64,000 bases of DNA from Blautia pseudococcoides (GCF_001689125.2 NZ_CP015405.2:1517001-1581000); one strand, 5' to 3'. Counted from the first letter of the stretch, positions 1-9,386 are shown. Notes: generated by a model from the letters alone, not told the origin. A program made the numbers and translations.

Positions 1-781
1 GAAGGAAATAATTCTCCCACTGAATGGAGGAATCCTGTCTGACTTGTGCGATGATAGCATCAAGCCCTGCCGGGTCAGTAACAAAAAAATCAGTCCTGCC
101 AGTGTAAGTATCTGCCTCTCTCCCTGTCAATTCCCAATACACATCATGTCCGGTAAAGATGGTGCCGGCATCAAATTCCATATCCGCGTCGCTTTCATAG
201 ATACCGGCAATTTGTAAAGCCACAGCATGAGAGCTGGATTCTTCTACTGCTGAGGTAAGTGGTAAAAAATCGCCAATCGCTAAATCATTTTCTTTGGCTA
301 GTTCCCTGCTGATCAGAGCAGTATCACACTCTTTACCGGTGATGTGATGTCCTTCTGCAAGGGTCAGTGTTCCGTTTGTAAAATTTTGGTTCCAAACGGT
401 TTCCGTATTCGCAGATATGGTTCCATATGGCATACCAGATGGAAAAACAAAGCCTTTGGCATAAACCAACGCCGATTGCTGGGCATTATAGCCTTTTATA
501 CCGGCATTGTCAGATATAGCATCAATCATCCCTTGGGGTATTGGGATTAATGAAATGCTGTCCTGTTTCCCGTCAGTACGGTCAAAATCAACTGGATTCC
601 CCATCAGAGTAAAAGATGCCCCTATCGTTTCCCGCAGCCTGACCGCCGCTGCCCGGGTGGCAGACAATACAGAAAAGCTGATTGTAAGGAACGAGGTGAG
701 AATCGAAAAAAGTAAAAACAGGGTCAGGCTTTTCCCTTTTTTATGTATATTAAAAAGGAAAGCCCGTTTCAGGATGTCCAA
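1..781 (-). CDS. ABC transporter permease (FtsX/MacB-like), partial
   Basis: The frame runs off the left edge, so only the first 260 residues are visible. The start is a TTG at 781 preceded by a perfect AGGAGG at 790-795 with 8-nt spacing; no ATG start fits. The protein opens MDILKRAFLFNIHKKGKSLT and has a membrane segment at about residues 18-40. A long extracytoplasmic domain follows, with the motifs GMPYGTISANTE and ALISRELAKENDLAIGD typical of the MacB periplasmic core domain. Such permeases form lolD/macB-type exporters with an ATPase, but no ATPase gene is visible beside it. It lies 122 bp downstream of the histidine kinase and probably formed one resistance-type operon with it. The exact substrate cannot be told. 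Confidence 0.8.
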   Translation of the reverse strand, partial: MDILKRAFLFNIHKKGKSLTLFLLFSILTSFLTISFSVLSATRAAAVRLRETIGASFTLMGNPVDFDRTDGKQDSISLIPIPQGMIDAISDNAGIKGYNAQQSALVYAKGFVFPSGMPYGTISANTETVWNQNFTNGTLTLAEGHHITGKECDTALISRELAKENDLAIGDFLPLTSAVEESSSHAVALQIAGIYESDADMEFDAGTIFTGHDVYWELTGREADTYTGRTDFFVTDPAGLDAIIAQVRQDSSIQWENYFL

Positions 782-903
782 ATAAAATACCTCCTATCTT
801 TTGATGGAGGTATCTTAACAACGCAATATGAATCCTGTATGGGTGGTATGTGGAGCCAGTGTGAAATTATATCTTATTATGCAGCACTGCCGCAGGACAT
901 GAG

Positions 904-2238
904 TTACGGAATGCCCTTTTGGTTTAATAATATTTGAAAACTCATTCCGTTTATCATTTCAGATGGCGTAAATCTGTATTCAACATCCATGGACTTTAAA
1001 ATGGCAGCAACAATATATAAACCTAAGCCATTGCCGCCGTTTGTCCTGTTACGTCCAAAGTCTGTTCTGTAAAATGGCTCAAAAATGTGGGAAAGATGTT
1101 CTGGCGATATTGGGGTACACTCATTTTCTATTACGAGTGTTTGTTTCTCTATATAAATGTAAATCATGCCTCCCTGTCTGGTATAGGAGACGGCATTTGC
1201 CAAAATGTTAGAAAGTGCTTTTTTAAACATCTCCCTGGGCATCTGCAAAACAAATGAGTTCTCCAGACGGATATCAAACTCCACTCCTCTTGTCTTTGCT
1301 ATGACCAGATATGGCTCCATGACAGTCAGCAGCGTATCTGCCAAATCCATTTTAGAACACTCCTGTACACCGGCAAATCCAATTTTTAAGGTATCCAGGA
1401 TGTCTCTGATCATATCCGCAAGCTGTTCCATCAGTCCCTTGCATCTGGCAAGATAAGTGTCACGGTCTTTATACTTACCAACTCCCATCAGCATATTTTC
1501 CAGCATGGCGTTGACGGCGGTGACTGGTGTTTTCAATTCATGGGATGCGGCCCGTAGAAAATCTGTCTTCTGAATTTCTGCTTCTTCCACATTTTTAATT
1601 TCTCTCTCCAATTCGTGAATGGTCGTCAGCAGATCCCGGTATAACCCGTTTACATTGTCTGCCAGCATGCCAATCTCATCCTGTGTTACATTCATGAAAT
1701 GAGCCTGCGGTTTCAGCTGCCGCATCTCTTCCGTAGCACTGCAAATCTTCCGGATGGGATTTGTATACATTTTGGAATAAAAGATGGCAAAGAAAACAGA
1801 AATGACAGTACAGATCATTGCGGTAAATGGAAGTATCATCAATACAGTACTGACAGCATCCTCAATCTGCTGGCGGGACACAACTGTGTCAATGTGCCCT
1901 TTACCATCTGAGAAACTTTGTGCAGCCTGGAAAAAATCAGCCCCGCCTTTTATATTATTAACCAGGGAAATTTGCGAGTCATGGTTATCCTTACGAAACC
2001 GGATTGTTGTATCCACCCTGCCATCCTTAGTGGGCGCCGGATTGATTTCCTCACCTAGCAAATTCACCTCATAAGAGAGCGCATCATATTCTACTGTAAT
2101 ATTTGCATTCCACTTACTTGCAAAATCCGTCACAATAGAAAGCCTTTCCTCCGGGGCGGCATCTGTAATTTCCCGGGCCAGAACAGAAACATCTGCTTCC
2201 AGATCCTTTTTCTTCTGATGGTCATAGGCCTTTGGCAT
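904..2238 (-). CDS. Sensor histidine kinase, N-terminal membrane segment out of frame
   Basis: Readable from MPKAYDHQKK for 444 aa. It has an extracytoplasmic stretch, one membrane helix at about residues 133-155, a HAMP-like linker, the H box (HELKTPV), the N box (NILANAVSY) and a G box (NGGNGLGLYI). It is a VanS-like HisKA/HATPase kinase. The expected first membrane helix is present upstream but in a different frame: an ATG at 2360 opens MIYKLRFYLFSFIFVSNIF. The kinase frame itself continues upstream as YKYTDFILL before a stop. The break falls at an 11-bp inverted repeat (2263-2294), so a small rearrangement has probably split the gene. Translation from 2238 would give a kinase with only one membrane segment. 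Its partner regulator upstream is also damaged, so it is probably a pseudogene. Confidence 0.7.
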   Translation of the reverse strand: MPKAYDHQKKKDLEADVSVLAREITDAAPEERLSIVTDFASKWNANITVEYDALSYEVNLLGEEINPAPTKDGRVDTTIRFRKDNHDSQISLVNNIKGGADFFQAAQSFSDGKGHIDTVVSRQQIEDAVSTVLMILPFTAMICTVISVFFAIFYSKMYTNPIRKICSATEEMRQLKPQAHFMNVTQDEIGMLADNVNGLYRDLLTTIHELEREIKNVEEAEIQKTDFLRAASHELKTPVTAVNAMLENMLMGVGKYKDRDTYLARCKGLMEQLADMIRDILDTLKIGFAGVQECSKMDLADTLLTVMEPYLVIAKTRGVEFDIRLENSFVLQMPREMFKKALSNILANAVSYTRQGGMIYIYIEKQTLVIENECTPISPEHLSHIFEPFYRTDFGRNRTNGGNGLGLYIVAAILKSMDVEYRFTPSEMINGMSFQILLNQKGIP

Positions 2239-2262
2239 AAGGAGTATGAAGTCCGTGTACTT

Positions 2263-2294
2263 GTAGATGTTTTAAAAGCAACCAAAACATCTAC
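2263..2294. repeat. Perfect 11-bp inverted repeat at the kinase break point
   Basis: Arms at 2263-2273 (GTAGATGTTTT) and 2284-2294 (AAAACATCTAC) are separated by 10 nt. The repeat sits exactly where the kinase coding frame changes. One arm may have been created by a templated error (palindrome completion). Confidence 0.7.
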
Positions 2295-2378
2295 GAGAAC
2301 CGTAAAAATGTTTGAAACAAAAATAAATGAGAATAGATAAAACCGTAGCTTGTAGATCACATAGCCGTGAATTACAAT

Positions 2379-2788
2379 CTACGGTTTTTCTTCACTGAAT
2401 TTATATCCGACACCCCATACAGTTATAATGTATTGCGGATTGTCTGGGTCTGGCTCTACTTTCTTTCTTAGCTTTCGTATAAATGATGTAAGGTTACTTG
2501 AAGCTGGCATATCATCATAGCCCCATACATTTTCATAAAGCTGTTCCTTTGAAAACACTTGCCCTTTATGTAAATACATAAAATATAATAAATCAAATTC
2601 CTTTGATGTTAATGTAATTTCTTTTCCGCTTTTATTAACAAATTTTCTTGTAAATGGATTGATATCTAAGTCAATACTTACCCTAGCCATTGTTGGTACA
2701 ACTGATAATTTTTTAACTAGATATTCAAGGGTTTGATAGTTGACAAATTCTTCATTTTCATTAAAGTCTACAATTAAAATTTTCCCAT
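2379..2788 (-). pseudogene. OmpR-family response regulator remnant (receiver deleted, frameshifted)
   Basis: The intact 103-aa part (2379-2690) is a complete OmpR/PhoB winged helix: ITLTSKEFDLLYFM, then KEQLYENVWGYDD, FIRKLRKKVEPDP and VWGVGYKF at the C-terminus. Reading the same frame upstream gives KILIVDFNENEEF, the typical first strand of a receiver domain. It is followed directly by LEYLVKKLSVVPTM, so about 90 residues carrying the phosphoacceptor Asp are missing. An ATG at 2788 with a GAGGTGG ribosome site is one base out of frame, in an A4 run. The gene therefore has an internal deletion and a frameshift. It lies 140 bp upstream of the broken kinase. Confidence 0.75.
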
Positions 2789-2968
2789 GTAACCACCTCG
2801 GTTATATTAAAAATGACCATCTGCGAAGCAAGAGAGAGCAGGGAAAGCGAGAAGTAATAAACTTTTCGTTTCCCTTTTCTTTTTCTCTGTGTTTTTACTT
2901 AGTTGATAATCTGCTCCGCAGGAAGCAATTAAATTCATTTATTAAAGTTTTATCTCTCTTTTGCTATT

Positions 2969-5482
2969 CTATATTTCATTTCTACGCAATAATTCAATAA
3001 TCGTTTCACCTTTCGATTTAGAAAAAACAAATAAAGAGGTGGCTACGCAGGTTATGATAATTATTAAAAATAAAAGTAAATTCTTTAATACAGGAAACTC
3101 AAACGGAAGGCTATATATATTGAAGTTTGTATATACCATATAGCTCATCGGTATGCCAATTATCAATGAAATGATAATCGACAAAATTGCATAGCATAGA
3201 CTTTCAAACACTATCATCTTTTTAATTTGCTTTCTTGTCATACCAACACTTTCTAAAATAGCAAATTCCTTAGAACGGTTCTGTATACTTTCGGACATCA
3301 TGTTTAGGTAATTTGAAATAGCAAGCAGCATGATAATAATTCCAATACTTCCACCTAAAACAGTAATTTGATTTTCAGAATTTTTCATTTCAGAATACCT
3401 GTCTAATTTCGAATCTGTAGAAATCAATTCGTTACTCTCCATAAGACCTTTAATTGAGCTTTCTGTGCTTTTAGAAAAAGATTCATCATAATCAATTTTT
3501 AACATTTCTATCAATGGTTGTTCTACAATATTCTCGAAAAAATCAGCACTAATAATTAAATCAGGCGTATAACCAGCCGAATAATAGGCAGGATAATTGT
3601 CTATGACTGCACCTGTTTTAACTACTTCCTTTTCATTTGGATTTAACGCAGTTGGTATTGAAAATTCAACATTTTTTCCGACGATACCGTTATCACCTTG
3701 TGTAAAGGATTTGGAAACAAAAGCAACCTCTCCATTTTTAAACTTTTCCTTATTTAGAGGATTTTTCAAAGTTTTATTTATCTTTTCAAATTCTAAATCA
3801 TCAATTCCTACAATTCTACAAGTAAAATAAACGTAATCTGGCTGTTTTTTATATAGTTCCATATCCTTTTCATAGTCGCCTGGAGTGTATCTGGAACTAT
3901 ATAATTCTTTATAATATTCACCATAGACATTTTCTTGATATGGTACAACCGCTGTTGCCGATTTTAAAACGCGTACATCCTTTACACCATCTATGGATTT
4001 TATTTGTTCAATTAAATCCGAAGTAATGACTTGCTTTTCATTATCAGAAAGTAAAGTTTGATTCAAAAGTCTTAAATCATAATCATAGGTATGATTCAAA
4101 ATATTTTTTGCATTATTTGCATGAATCACAACATTGATAATTAAGAAAAGCGATACCGCCAAACTGAAAGAACACATAATAATAACAAATTGTTTCTTAT
4201 CTCGAAACAGATTCATTTTTACCATTGAACGTATATCTCCGCCTGTGCGCTTTTTACTTTTAACTTTGACAGAAGCTGTCCCTATATATTTCATTGCTTC
4301 AATAGACGAGCAATTCATGGCTATTTTCACTGGTTTTTGACTGCTAATCATAGTAGTTGCAAATGAAAAAATGGTTGCTAATACGAATACCCACAAAGAA
4401 ACAGTTTCAACATCACTTGCTGTAATAGCAGGATTGAGAGCATGTAATAATTGTGGAATAACAATTTTTCCAACAATCGCTGAACCAAACAAACCTAAGG
4501 GAATTCCTATGACTGCGTTCCACAACATTTGCTTATATATCATTTTTCTGATTTGAACAGAAGTTGTTCCGATTGTTTTAAGCTGTCCAAAATAGCGAAT
4601 ATCTCGATTTACCGAAATATATAATGTGTTGTAGATAAATAAATACCCACTTAAAAAAACAAGACCTAATAAAACTAATAATCCAACAATAGTTTTGATA
4701 AAATTAGAAATGGTATCATAATCAGCCACAATAATCTGATTTGCAGATAGTTTAATTTGATTTTGCATTTCTATAATATCATTTTCAGTATATAAAGGGT
4801 TTTTTAAAGAAATTTTTAATGTTCCCTGTGTTAAATCTGTTGGAAGAGCACCTGTGGTCTTATAAAAATCTTCTGAAACATAACCTTTGTCTTTGCCAGT
4901 ATAATCTAAAAACCAGCCACTTAAAACAAATGTTTTTGTAGTATCTTCATTTGTTTGCTTATCAGATAAATTTTGATAAAGTAATGGAAGTTTCATTCCT
5001 ATTTTGGGATTCTTTATTCCCATAGAATTTAAAGCACTCTTTGATAACATCAATTCATTTTCTTTTGTGGGATAAGTTCCTGTATAATGATCCAAAGCAG
5101 GAATTGTTTGCTTTTCCCAACAAATATCATCTAACCAAAATAATTGTACTTTATCTAATTCTCTATCTTGAAACTTTGAGATAATTGCACATTTTACACT
5201 AAGTCCTGCATATTCTACATTATCCATTTCTCGCATGATAGATACTTGCTCATCTCTAGGTTCTGTTAATTCAATATCATAATCTACCCCCTGCATTCTT
5301 TGCTGTCGTAAAGAAACCGTATCCCAATAACATAGTCCGATAGATATTACTGTACAAAGCAAAAATGTTGTCAAAAAAATTGCTACTATCGTTAATATAT
5401 TCCTTTTTCTATTTGCCTTATATGTTGTTTTGGCAAGGTCATTTATTACTTTTTTATTATCGACTTTGAGCATTTTACTCAC
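2969..5482 (-). CDS. FtsX-like ABC transporter permease (837 aa)
   Basis: A full-length permease with two FtsX cores. There is one N-terminal membrane helix (about 27-50), a large extracellular region, three helices at about 260-400, a second helix near 430-455, another external domain, and a final FtsX bundle at 690-830 containing NRSKEFAILESVGMTRKQI, the diagnostic FtsX coupling motif. It belongs to the macrolide/antimicrobial-peptide exporter type of Firmicutes. Its start overlaps the end of the ATPase remnant by 8 nt, the usual operon arrangement. Since the ATPase is truncated, the transporter is probably inactive unless another ATPase serves it. The DNA is clearly more AT-rich than the genes at 1-2.2 kb, suggesting a different origin. 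Confidence 0.85.
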   Translation of the reverse strand: MSKMLKVDNKKVINDLAKTTYKANRKRNILTIVAIFLTTFLLCTVISIGLCYWDTVSLRQQRMQGVDYDIELTEPRDEQVSIMREMDNVEYAGLSVKCAIISKFQDRELDKVQLFWLDDICWEKQTIPALDHYTGTYPTKENELMLSKSALNSMGIKNPKIGMKLPLLYQNLSDKQTNEDTTKTFVLSGWFLDYTGKDKGYVSEDFYKTTGALPTDLTQGTLKISLKNPLYTENDIIEMQNQIKLSANQIIVADYDTISNFIKTIVGLLVLLGLVFLSGYLFIYNTLYISVNRDIRYFGQLKTIGTTSVQIRKMIYKQMLWNAVIGIPLGLFGSAIVGKIVIPQLLHALNPAITASDVETVSLWVFVLATIFSFATTMISSQKPVKIAMNCSSIEAMKYIGTASVKVKSKKRTGGDIRSMVKMNLFRDKKQFVIIMCSFSLAVSLFLIINVVIHANNAKNILNHTYDYDLRLLNQTLLSDNEKQVITSDLIEQIKSIDGVKDVRVLKSATAVVPYQENVYGEYYKELYSSRYTPGDYEKDMELYKKQPDYVYFTCRIVGIDDLEFEKINKTLKNPLNKEKFKNGEVAFVSKSFTQGDNGIVGKNVEFSIPTALNPNEKEVVKTGAVIDNYPAYYSAGYTPDLIISADFFENIVEQPLIEMLKIDYDESFSKSTESSIKGLMESNELISTDSKLDRYSEMKNSENQITVLGGSIGIIIMLLAISNYLNMMSESIQNRSKEFAILESVGMTRKQIKKMIVFESLCYAILSIIISLIIGIPMSYMVYTNFNIYSLPFEFPVLKNLLLFLIIIITCVATSLFVFSKSKGETIIELLRRNEI

Positions 5483-5753
5483 CGCCTTTCACAATTTTCC
5501 CATCTTCGATACGGATAATTCTATCTGCCTGTTGAGCAATTTCTTCATTATGGGTAATCATTACAATCGTTTGTCCCAGATTTTGACTTGAAACTTTTAT
5601 CAACCCTAAAACATCTTGACTTGTTCGACTATCAAGATTACCTGTTGGCTCATCCGTAAACTGGTGCCCCTCTCCCTCATCCTTTGAAAACACTGGGCTT
5701 AACGGTATACACACTTGTGCATCTAATACAAAAATAGTAGTCTCTAAATCCAA
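5475..5753 (-). pseudogene. ABC transporter ATPase, C-terminal stub
   Basis: The last 60 residues read DEPTGNLDSRTSQDVLGLIK, then MITHNEEIAQQADRIIRIEDGKIV, i.e. Walker B, D-loop and H-loop of a LolD/MacB-type ATPase. The Walker A, Q-loop and LSGGQ signature are absent. The first 32 residues (METTIF-like region to FSKDEGEGHQ) do not resemble an ATPase and must come from joined foreign DNA. A full protein of this family is about 225-255 aa; only about a quarter survives. It is translationally coupled to the permease downstream. Confidence 0.8.
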
Positions 5754-5760
5754 TCAATAT

Positions 5761-5804
5761 AAAAGCCAGCACTTTCGCCTAATAAATATCAAGTGCTGAC
5801 TTTT
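5761..5804. terminator. Intrinsic terminator after the ABC-3C operon
   Basis: Arms 5761-5774 and 5791-5804 form a 14-bp stem with one G-U pair and a 16-nt loop, flanked by A/T runs on both sides. It lies 11 bp downstream of the DUF2326 ATPase stop codon, so it ends the phosphoesterase-middle component-ATPase transcript and separates it from the transporter remnants. Confidence 0.7.
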
Positions 5805-5815
5805 AAATATACTTT

Positions 5816-7558
5816 TTAATATTTGAATCCAAAGAATCTATTTGCATCTTCATGCTCTCTATCAAACTCTGCAACAACCATACCTTGACTTTTAAAGTAT
5901 TTCAAATCCTTAGCATCTATTTCTGATTTATTTAATGTTATAAAATATTGACCGACTCCTTTTTCTTTTAAATATTCATCTACATATTTAATAACTTTTG
6001 CTTTTGCATCAAAATTAGGTTTACAGTAAGAACCATCATGAATTAGAAATTGACAACCCGTATTCAAATCAACTCTATTAAGGAATAAGGCCAAGTCAAA
6101 CATATTGATTTTCATATATAAACGACCATGAGAATTTTCATCTGCAATTTGACAAGTGATCTTAATCCTACCTGTTGTTGATTTTTTTTTCACATCATTC
6201 TCGTAAGCGTAAGTCAAATCGCCACTTTCTCCATAAGCACTTTCTGTTAGCGCATTAAAGTGAGCCTCAATATTTTTCACATTATCCTCATAAGAATTAT
6301 ATTCCTGCTCATATTGAAGTGTTTTTTCTAATATTTCCTTTCCCTTACGATTTAAATCCTTTGTTAATTTATTTATCTCATTATACTTTTCAATTTTCAT
6401 TTTCACATCTGCCAATTTTTGATATTCTATATTGAGTTGTTCATTAATGTTATGTATATCATCTACTAATTGTGTGTTCTGAAATATTTTTGTACTTTCT
6501 GCAATTATCCTCTGCAGTTCTTTTTTCTTTTTCTGCAAATTCTCCAATTCTTCTTCCAGCTTATCTATTCTGCTTTGAAAATAGTCTCCTCTGTTTTCAA
6601 GCATATAAGAAAAGAATTTTTCCATATCATCATAATTCTTTTCTAAATCTTTCGGAAAATATTTTAATATTTGTTCATAATACGACTGTAAATCAACTAA
6701 TTCACACATCTTTTTATGTCTTTGCTTTAATCCCTCTATGTTTTGCTTGAATTGCCTTTTACTATATTCCTTTTTAAAAATTTGTGATTCTATATTTTTT
6801 AATTTCTGCTTAGCTAAAATATATTTTTCTTCATCATAATCAATTTTATCGCTTACATTAATAGAATCCAACATATTTTTCATTCTATTAATTTCTGCTT
6901 CCAACTTAATTTTTTCACTCTTTAGTTTACTTATATCTTTGGCTATTGTCCTTATGATTTTTATTTCTGTTTGTAATGCCGCCTGTTCATTTTTAAGTTT
7001 ATTAATATCAACCTCATAATTAACCGGCAATAATGATAGAAAATTCAAACATTGACTATTCTGAATTGCTTTTCGTCTTGTTAATGTAATATCACCAAAT
7101 CCTTGCTTTTCATCTCTAATTAAATATTCCCGTATTGACTGAAATGAAGGAGTATCTTCACTATTTAAGGTACCAAAAACAAGCGACTGAATCTTCATGC
7201 GATAACTATTTATGTCATAAATATTCCATCCCTTTATATCCATAACTACTTGTTCGGATATATATCCATTCTCATCATCAATAATTTGTCTTGCTAAATA
7301 TTGTATTTTGTTACCAGTATCAATTTTAAGAACTATTAGAATGTCTCTATTGGCCAATTCTTCTTTATGTTGGAAATCTTCTGGCATTTTTTCTCCAAGA
7401 ATCATACGGATAGCATCAACCATTGCTGTTTTTCCCACACCATTAGAGTCTTTTTTAGCCACTCCTAAAATTATATTCAAACCAGTATCATTAAACACAT
7501 ATTTGCTAAGTACCTTTTTTTCTTTTAGTGATATTACATAAAGTTCTTTTAAAATCAT
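5816..7558 (-). CDS. DUF2326 SMC/RecN-like ATPase (ABC-three-component system)
   Basis: 580 aa. The N-terminal P-loop is NGVGKT at residues 39-44. Residues about 185-430 are a long Lys/Glu-rich coiled coil. The C-terminal DUF2326 region holds the Walker B-like FLIHDG at about 504-509 and a final FITLNKSEI strand. This head-coil-head design is that of SMC/RecN-type ABC ATPases. In ABC-3C systems the DUF2326 protein is the ATP-driven switch that is thought to sense foreign or damaged nucleic acid and release an effector. It is the last gene of a three-gene operon, 1 bp after the middle component. Phage defence is inferred from family and context, not shown. Confidence 0.85.
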   Translation of the reverse strand: MILKELYVISLKEKKVLSKYVFNDTGLNIILGVAKKDSNGVGKTAMVDAIRMILGEKMPEDFQHKEELANRDILIVLKIDTGNKIQYLARQIIDDENGYISEQVVMDIKGWNIYDINSYRMKIQSLVFGTLNSEDTPSFQSIREYLIRDEKQGFGDITLTRRKAIQNSQCLNFLSLLPVNYEVDINKLKNEQAALQTEIKIIRTIAKDISKLKSEKIKLEAEINRMKNMLDSINVSDKIDYDEEKYILAKQKLKNIESQIFKKEYSKRQFKQNIEGLKQRHKKMCELVDLQSYYEQILKYFPKDLEKNYDDMEKFFSYMLENRGDYFQSRIDKLEEELENLQKKKKELQRIIAESTKIFQNTQLVDDIHNINEQLNIEYQKLADVKMKIEKYNEINKLTKDLNRKGKEILEKTLQYEQEYNSYEDNVKNIEAHFNALTESAYGESGDLTYAYENDVKKKSTTGRIKITCQIADENSHGRLYMKINMFDLALFLNRVDLNTGCQFLIHDGSYCKPNFDAKAKVIKYVDEYLKEKGVGQYFITLNKSEIDAKDLKYFKSQGMVVAEFDREHEDANRFFGFKY

Positions 7559-7559
7559 A

Positions 7560-7808
7560 CTATTTTACCACCAGTTTAATTTTTTTATTATTGACCTTAA
7601 TTTTCCCAATTCCAAAAAGAAATAGCATTGCTAAATAGATGCTCATCTCAATATTAACACTTATCTCAGAAAAATATTTTTTTTCATACTGCTCAACTAA
7701 TTTCCCGAATTCTTTCTCATTTCCTTTTAATAGCTCAATAATATTATTAGAAATGTACAAGATGTTCTCATCGACTGATGAATATTTATTCACCTTAAAA
7801 TATTCCAT
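7560..7808 (-). CDS. ABC-3C middle component (MC6-like small protein)
   Basis: 82 aa, largely alpha-helical, with the pattern VNKYSSVDENILYISNNIIELL near the N-terminus and YLAMLFLFGIGKIKVNN near the C-terminus. This resembles the small winged-helix-like middle components that sit between the effector and the ATPase gene in ABC-three-component operons. The assignment to MC6 rather than another MC family is tentative. The start has an AGGAGG site 5 nt upstream, 8 bp after the effector stop. The next gene starts 1 nt after its stop, so all three are translated together. Probably a linker or adaptor that bridges effector and ATPase. Confidence 0.65.
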   Translation of the reverse strand: MEYFKVNKYSSVDENILYISNNIIELLKGNEKEFGKLVEQYEKKYFSEISVNIEMSIYLAMLFLFGIGKIKVNNKKIKLVVK

Positions 7809-7816
7809 ATTTCCTC

Positions 7817-9202
7817 CTAAATTTTATCATTAAATATATCACATTCATAAATAGACCAATATACTAAAATTTTGAAATATGTTTTTAAAATTGAATTTGA
7901 ATAAGAAAATTTCTCTTTATATAACTGAAAGATATTTTCTACAATTAATTCAATAATTTCATTGCCATTTGTAACTTTCCCACACACTTTGTTATATTCA
8001 GATATAATTATATTTGGAATACTTTCACGTTCTATTTGTGTTAATAGTGCGCTTTCCATAATTTCATCAATCACAGGAAAATATCTACATAATGAATGAT
8101 ACTGCTTTTCTACACTCTTATTACATTTCATATTAGAAAATTTTTCAAATACATCTTTAGGATTTATATTAATATCAGATATACCTTTATGATTTAACTG
8201 TTCATGAAATTTCATCATAAATCTTCGAAACTCATCCTCATCGACATCTTCATCTTCAATAAATGTATTCTCGTCTTTTTTAAATCTTCCAAGATCTATT
8301 TCAATTTCACCCGAAACCGCTCTGCGTCCATCCATGCCTCCCATATTCCAGCATTCTTCGTTAACTAGCCATTTGTAAGATGTTAATTTGCCCTTTTTAC
8401 TATGCATATCTAGTTCACCTATCATAAATGCAACCGTAGCATAGTTGTCAACACGTCCACTACCACATTGAAAAGTCGGTATTGTTCGGCCACCACTTAA
8501 ATCGTAGTCATATGCCCCTTTATGCAAATGACCACATATATAAAAATCAATGTTATAATCATTAAAATTATTCCATATCTTTTCCTGATTTCCTTCCATA
8601 AAACAGGAAATAGGATGATGACCAACTGCTATGTTCACACACCTCTCTTGATCTTTTAATTGTTTTATTTCATCGAAGAATAAATTTTTCTCTAACACTA
8701 GTTTTCCTTCATCCTGGTCTGTGCCAGCAGTAAATGCAGTATTCATCAAAAATATGTTGTATTCTCCTCTTTTCACTACTTTATATATAAAATTCCCACT
8801 TTTCCCTTTAATTTTCTGATAAAATGTATTATATTTTTTAAAATCCTTTTCCAATTGATTAATTAATTCTTTTTCAAATTTTGAATTCTCGGCTCTAATC
8901 CCTTCTAGAAAAAACGTTCTCATTTGTGTTCTTTTTAAATCATGGTTTCCAGGTACCATAAACAGGTCATTTGGGGTTATACCTGAAATATTTATAACTG
9001 ACTCCACAAACTTTTTTAAGTTTGCATCATAAGAACCACATTGATAAACTAAATCTTCAGAAATCACAACAAAATCCACTTTATTTTTTCCCAGTAAATC
9101 TCCTAACTTTGTAACTAAGCTATCTCGCATCCTCTTAATTTCATAATCCTCGGCATTAGAAAAATGTATATCCGAAAAATGTAACCATCTTAATGTATCC
9201 AT
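7817..9202 (-). CDS. Calcineurin-like metallophosphoesterase effector (ABC-3C)
   Basis: 461 aa from the ATG at 9202, chosen because GGGAGGA lies just upstream and the protein then opens at the phosphoesterase fold; an in-frame ATG 37 codons earlier has no such site. Metal motifs: SDIH (10-13), ED (49-50, where the family usually has GD), GNHD (85-88), GHH (194-196) and GHLH (224-227). A helical region of about 100 residues at the C-terminus probably docks onto the middle component and ATPase, as in other ABC-3C effectors. The enzyme could cut nucleic acid, nucleotides or another phosphoester; the substrate is unknown. The Gly-to-Glu change keeps the metal-binding Asp, so activity is plausible. 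Confidence 0.8.
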   Translation of the reverse strand: MDTLRWLHFSDIHFSNAEDYEIKRMRDSLVTKLGDLLGKNKVDFVVISEDLVYQCGSYDANLKKFVESVINISGITPNDLFMVPGNHDLKRTQMRTFFLEGIRAENSKFEKELINQLEKDFKKYNTFYQKIKGKSGNFIYKVVKRGEYNIFLMNTAFTAGTDQDEGKLVLEKNLFFDEIKQLKDQERCVNIAVGHHPISCFMEGNQEKIWNNFNDYNIDFYICGHLHKGAYDYDLSGGRTIPTFQCGSGRVDNYATVAFMIGELDMHSKKGKLTSYKWLVNEECWNMGGMDGRRAVSGEIEIDLGRFKKDENTFIEDEDVDEDEFRRFMMKFHEQLNHKGISDININPKDVFEKFSNMKCNKSVEKQYHSLCRYFPVIDEIMESALLTQIERESIPNIIISEYNKVCGKVTNGNEIIELIVENIFQLYKEKFSYSNSILKTYFKILVYWSIYECDIFNDKI

Positions 9203-9230
9203 GACGTCCTCCCAAAAAGATTCTAGAACT

Positions 9231-9259
9231 ATTATAATATCTTTTTCTTCTTTTGAATA
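9231..9259 (-). promoter_or_regulatory. Candidate promoter of the ABC-3C operon
   Basis: On the minus strand a perfect TATAAT (9236-9231) lies about 28 bp before the effector start. A weak -35 (TATTCA, 9259-9254) lies 17 bp further upstream. It would give a leader of about 20 nt, which also argues for the start at 9202. Confidence 0.4.
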
Positions 9260-9386
9260 CATTTTTAGGCAATTATTTACATTTTTTCTATCACAAGGTA
9301 AACTATTTGACACATTTCAAACACACTTTTCCCTTTCGCAACATCTAACGAATATTAACAGCCTCTTGTCATAATCTATTGCTCCG

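Noticed and set aside
344..785. Plus-strand ORFs at the left edge
   Set aside because: They lie opposite a clear minus-strand permease with an ideal ribosome site and TTG start; no domain and no ribosome site of their own.
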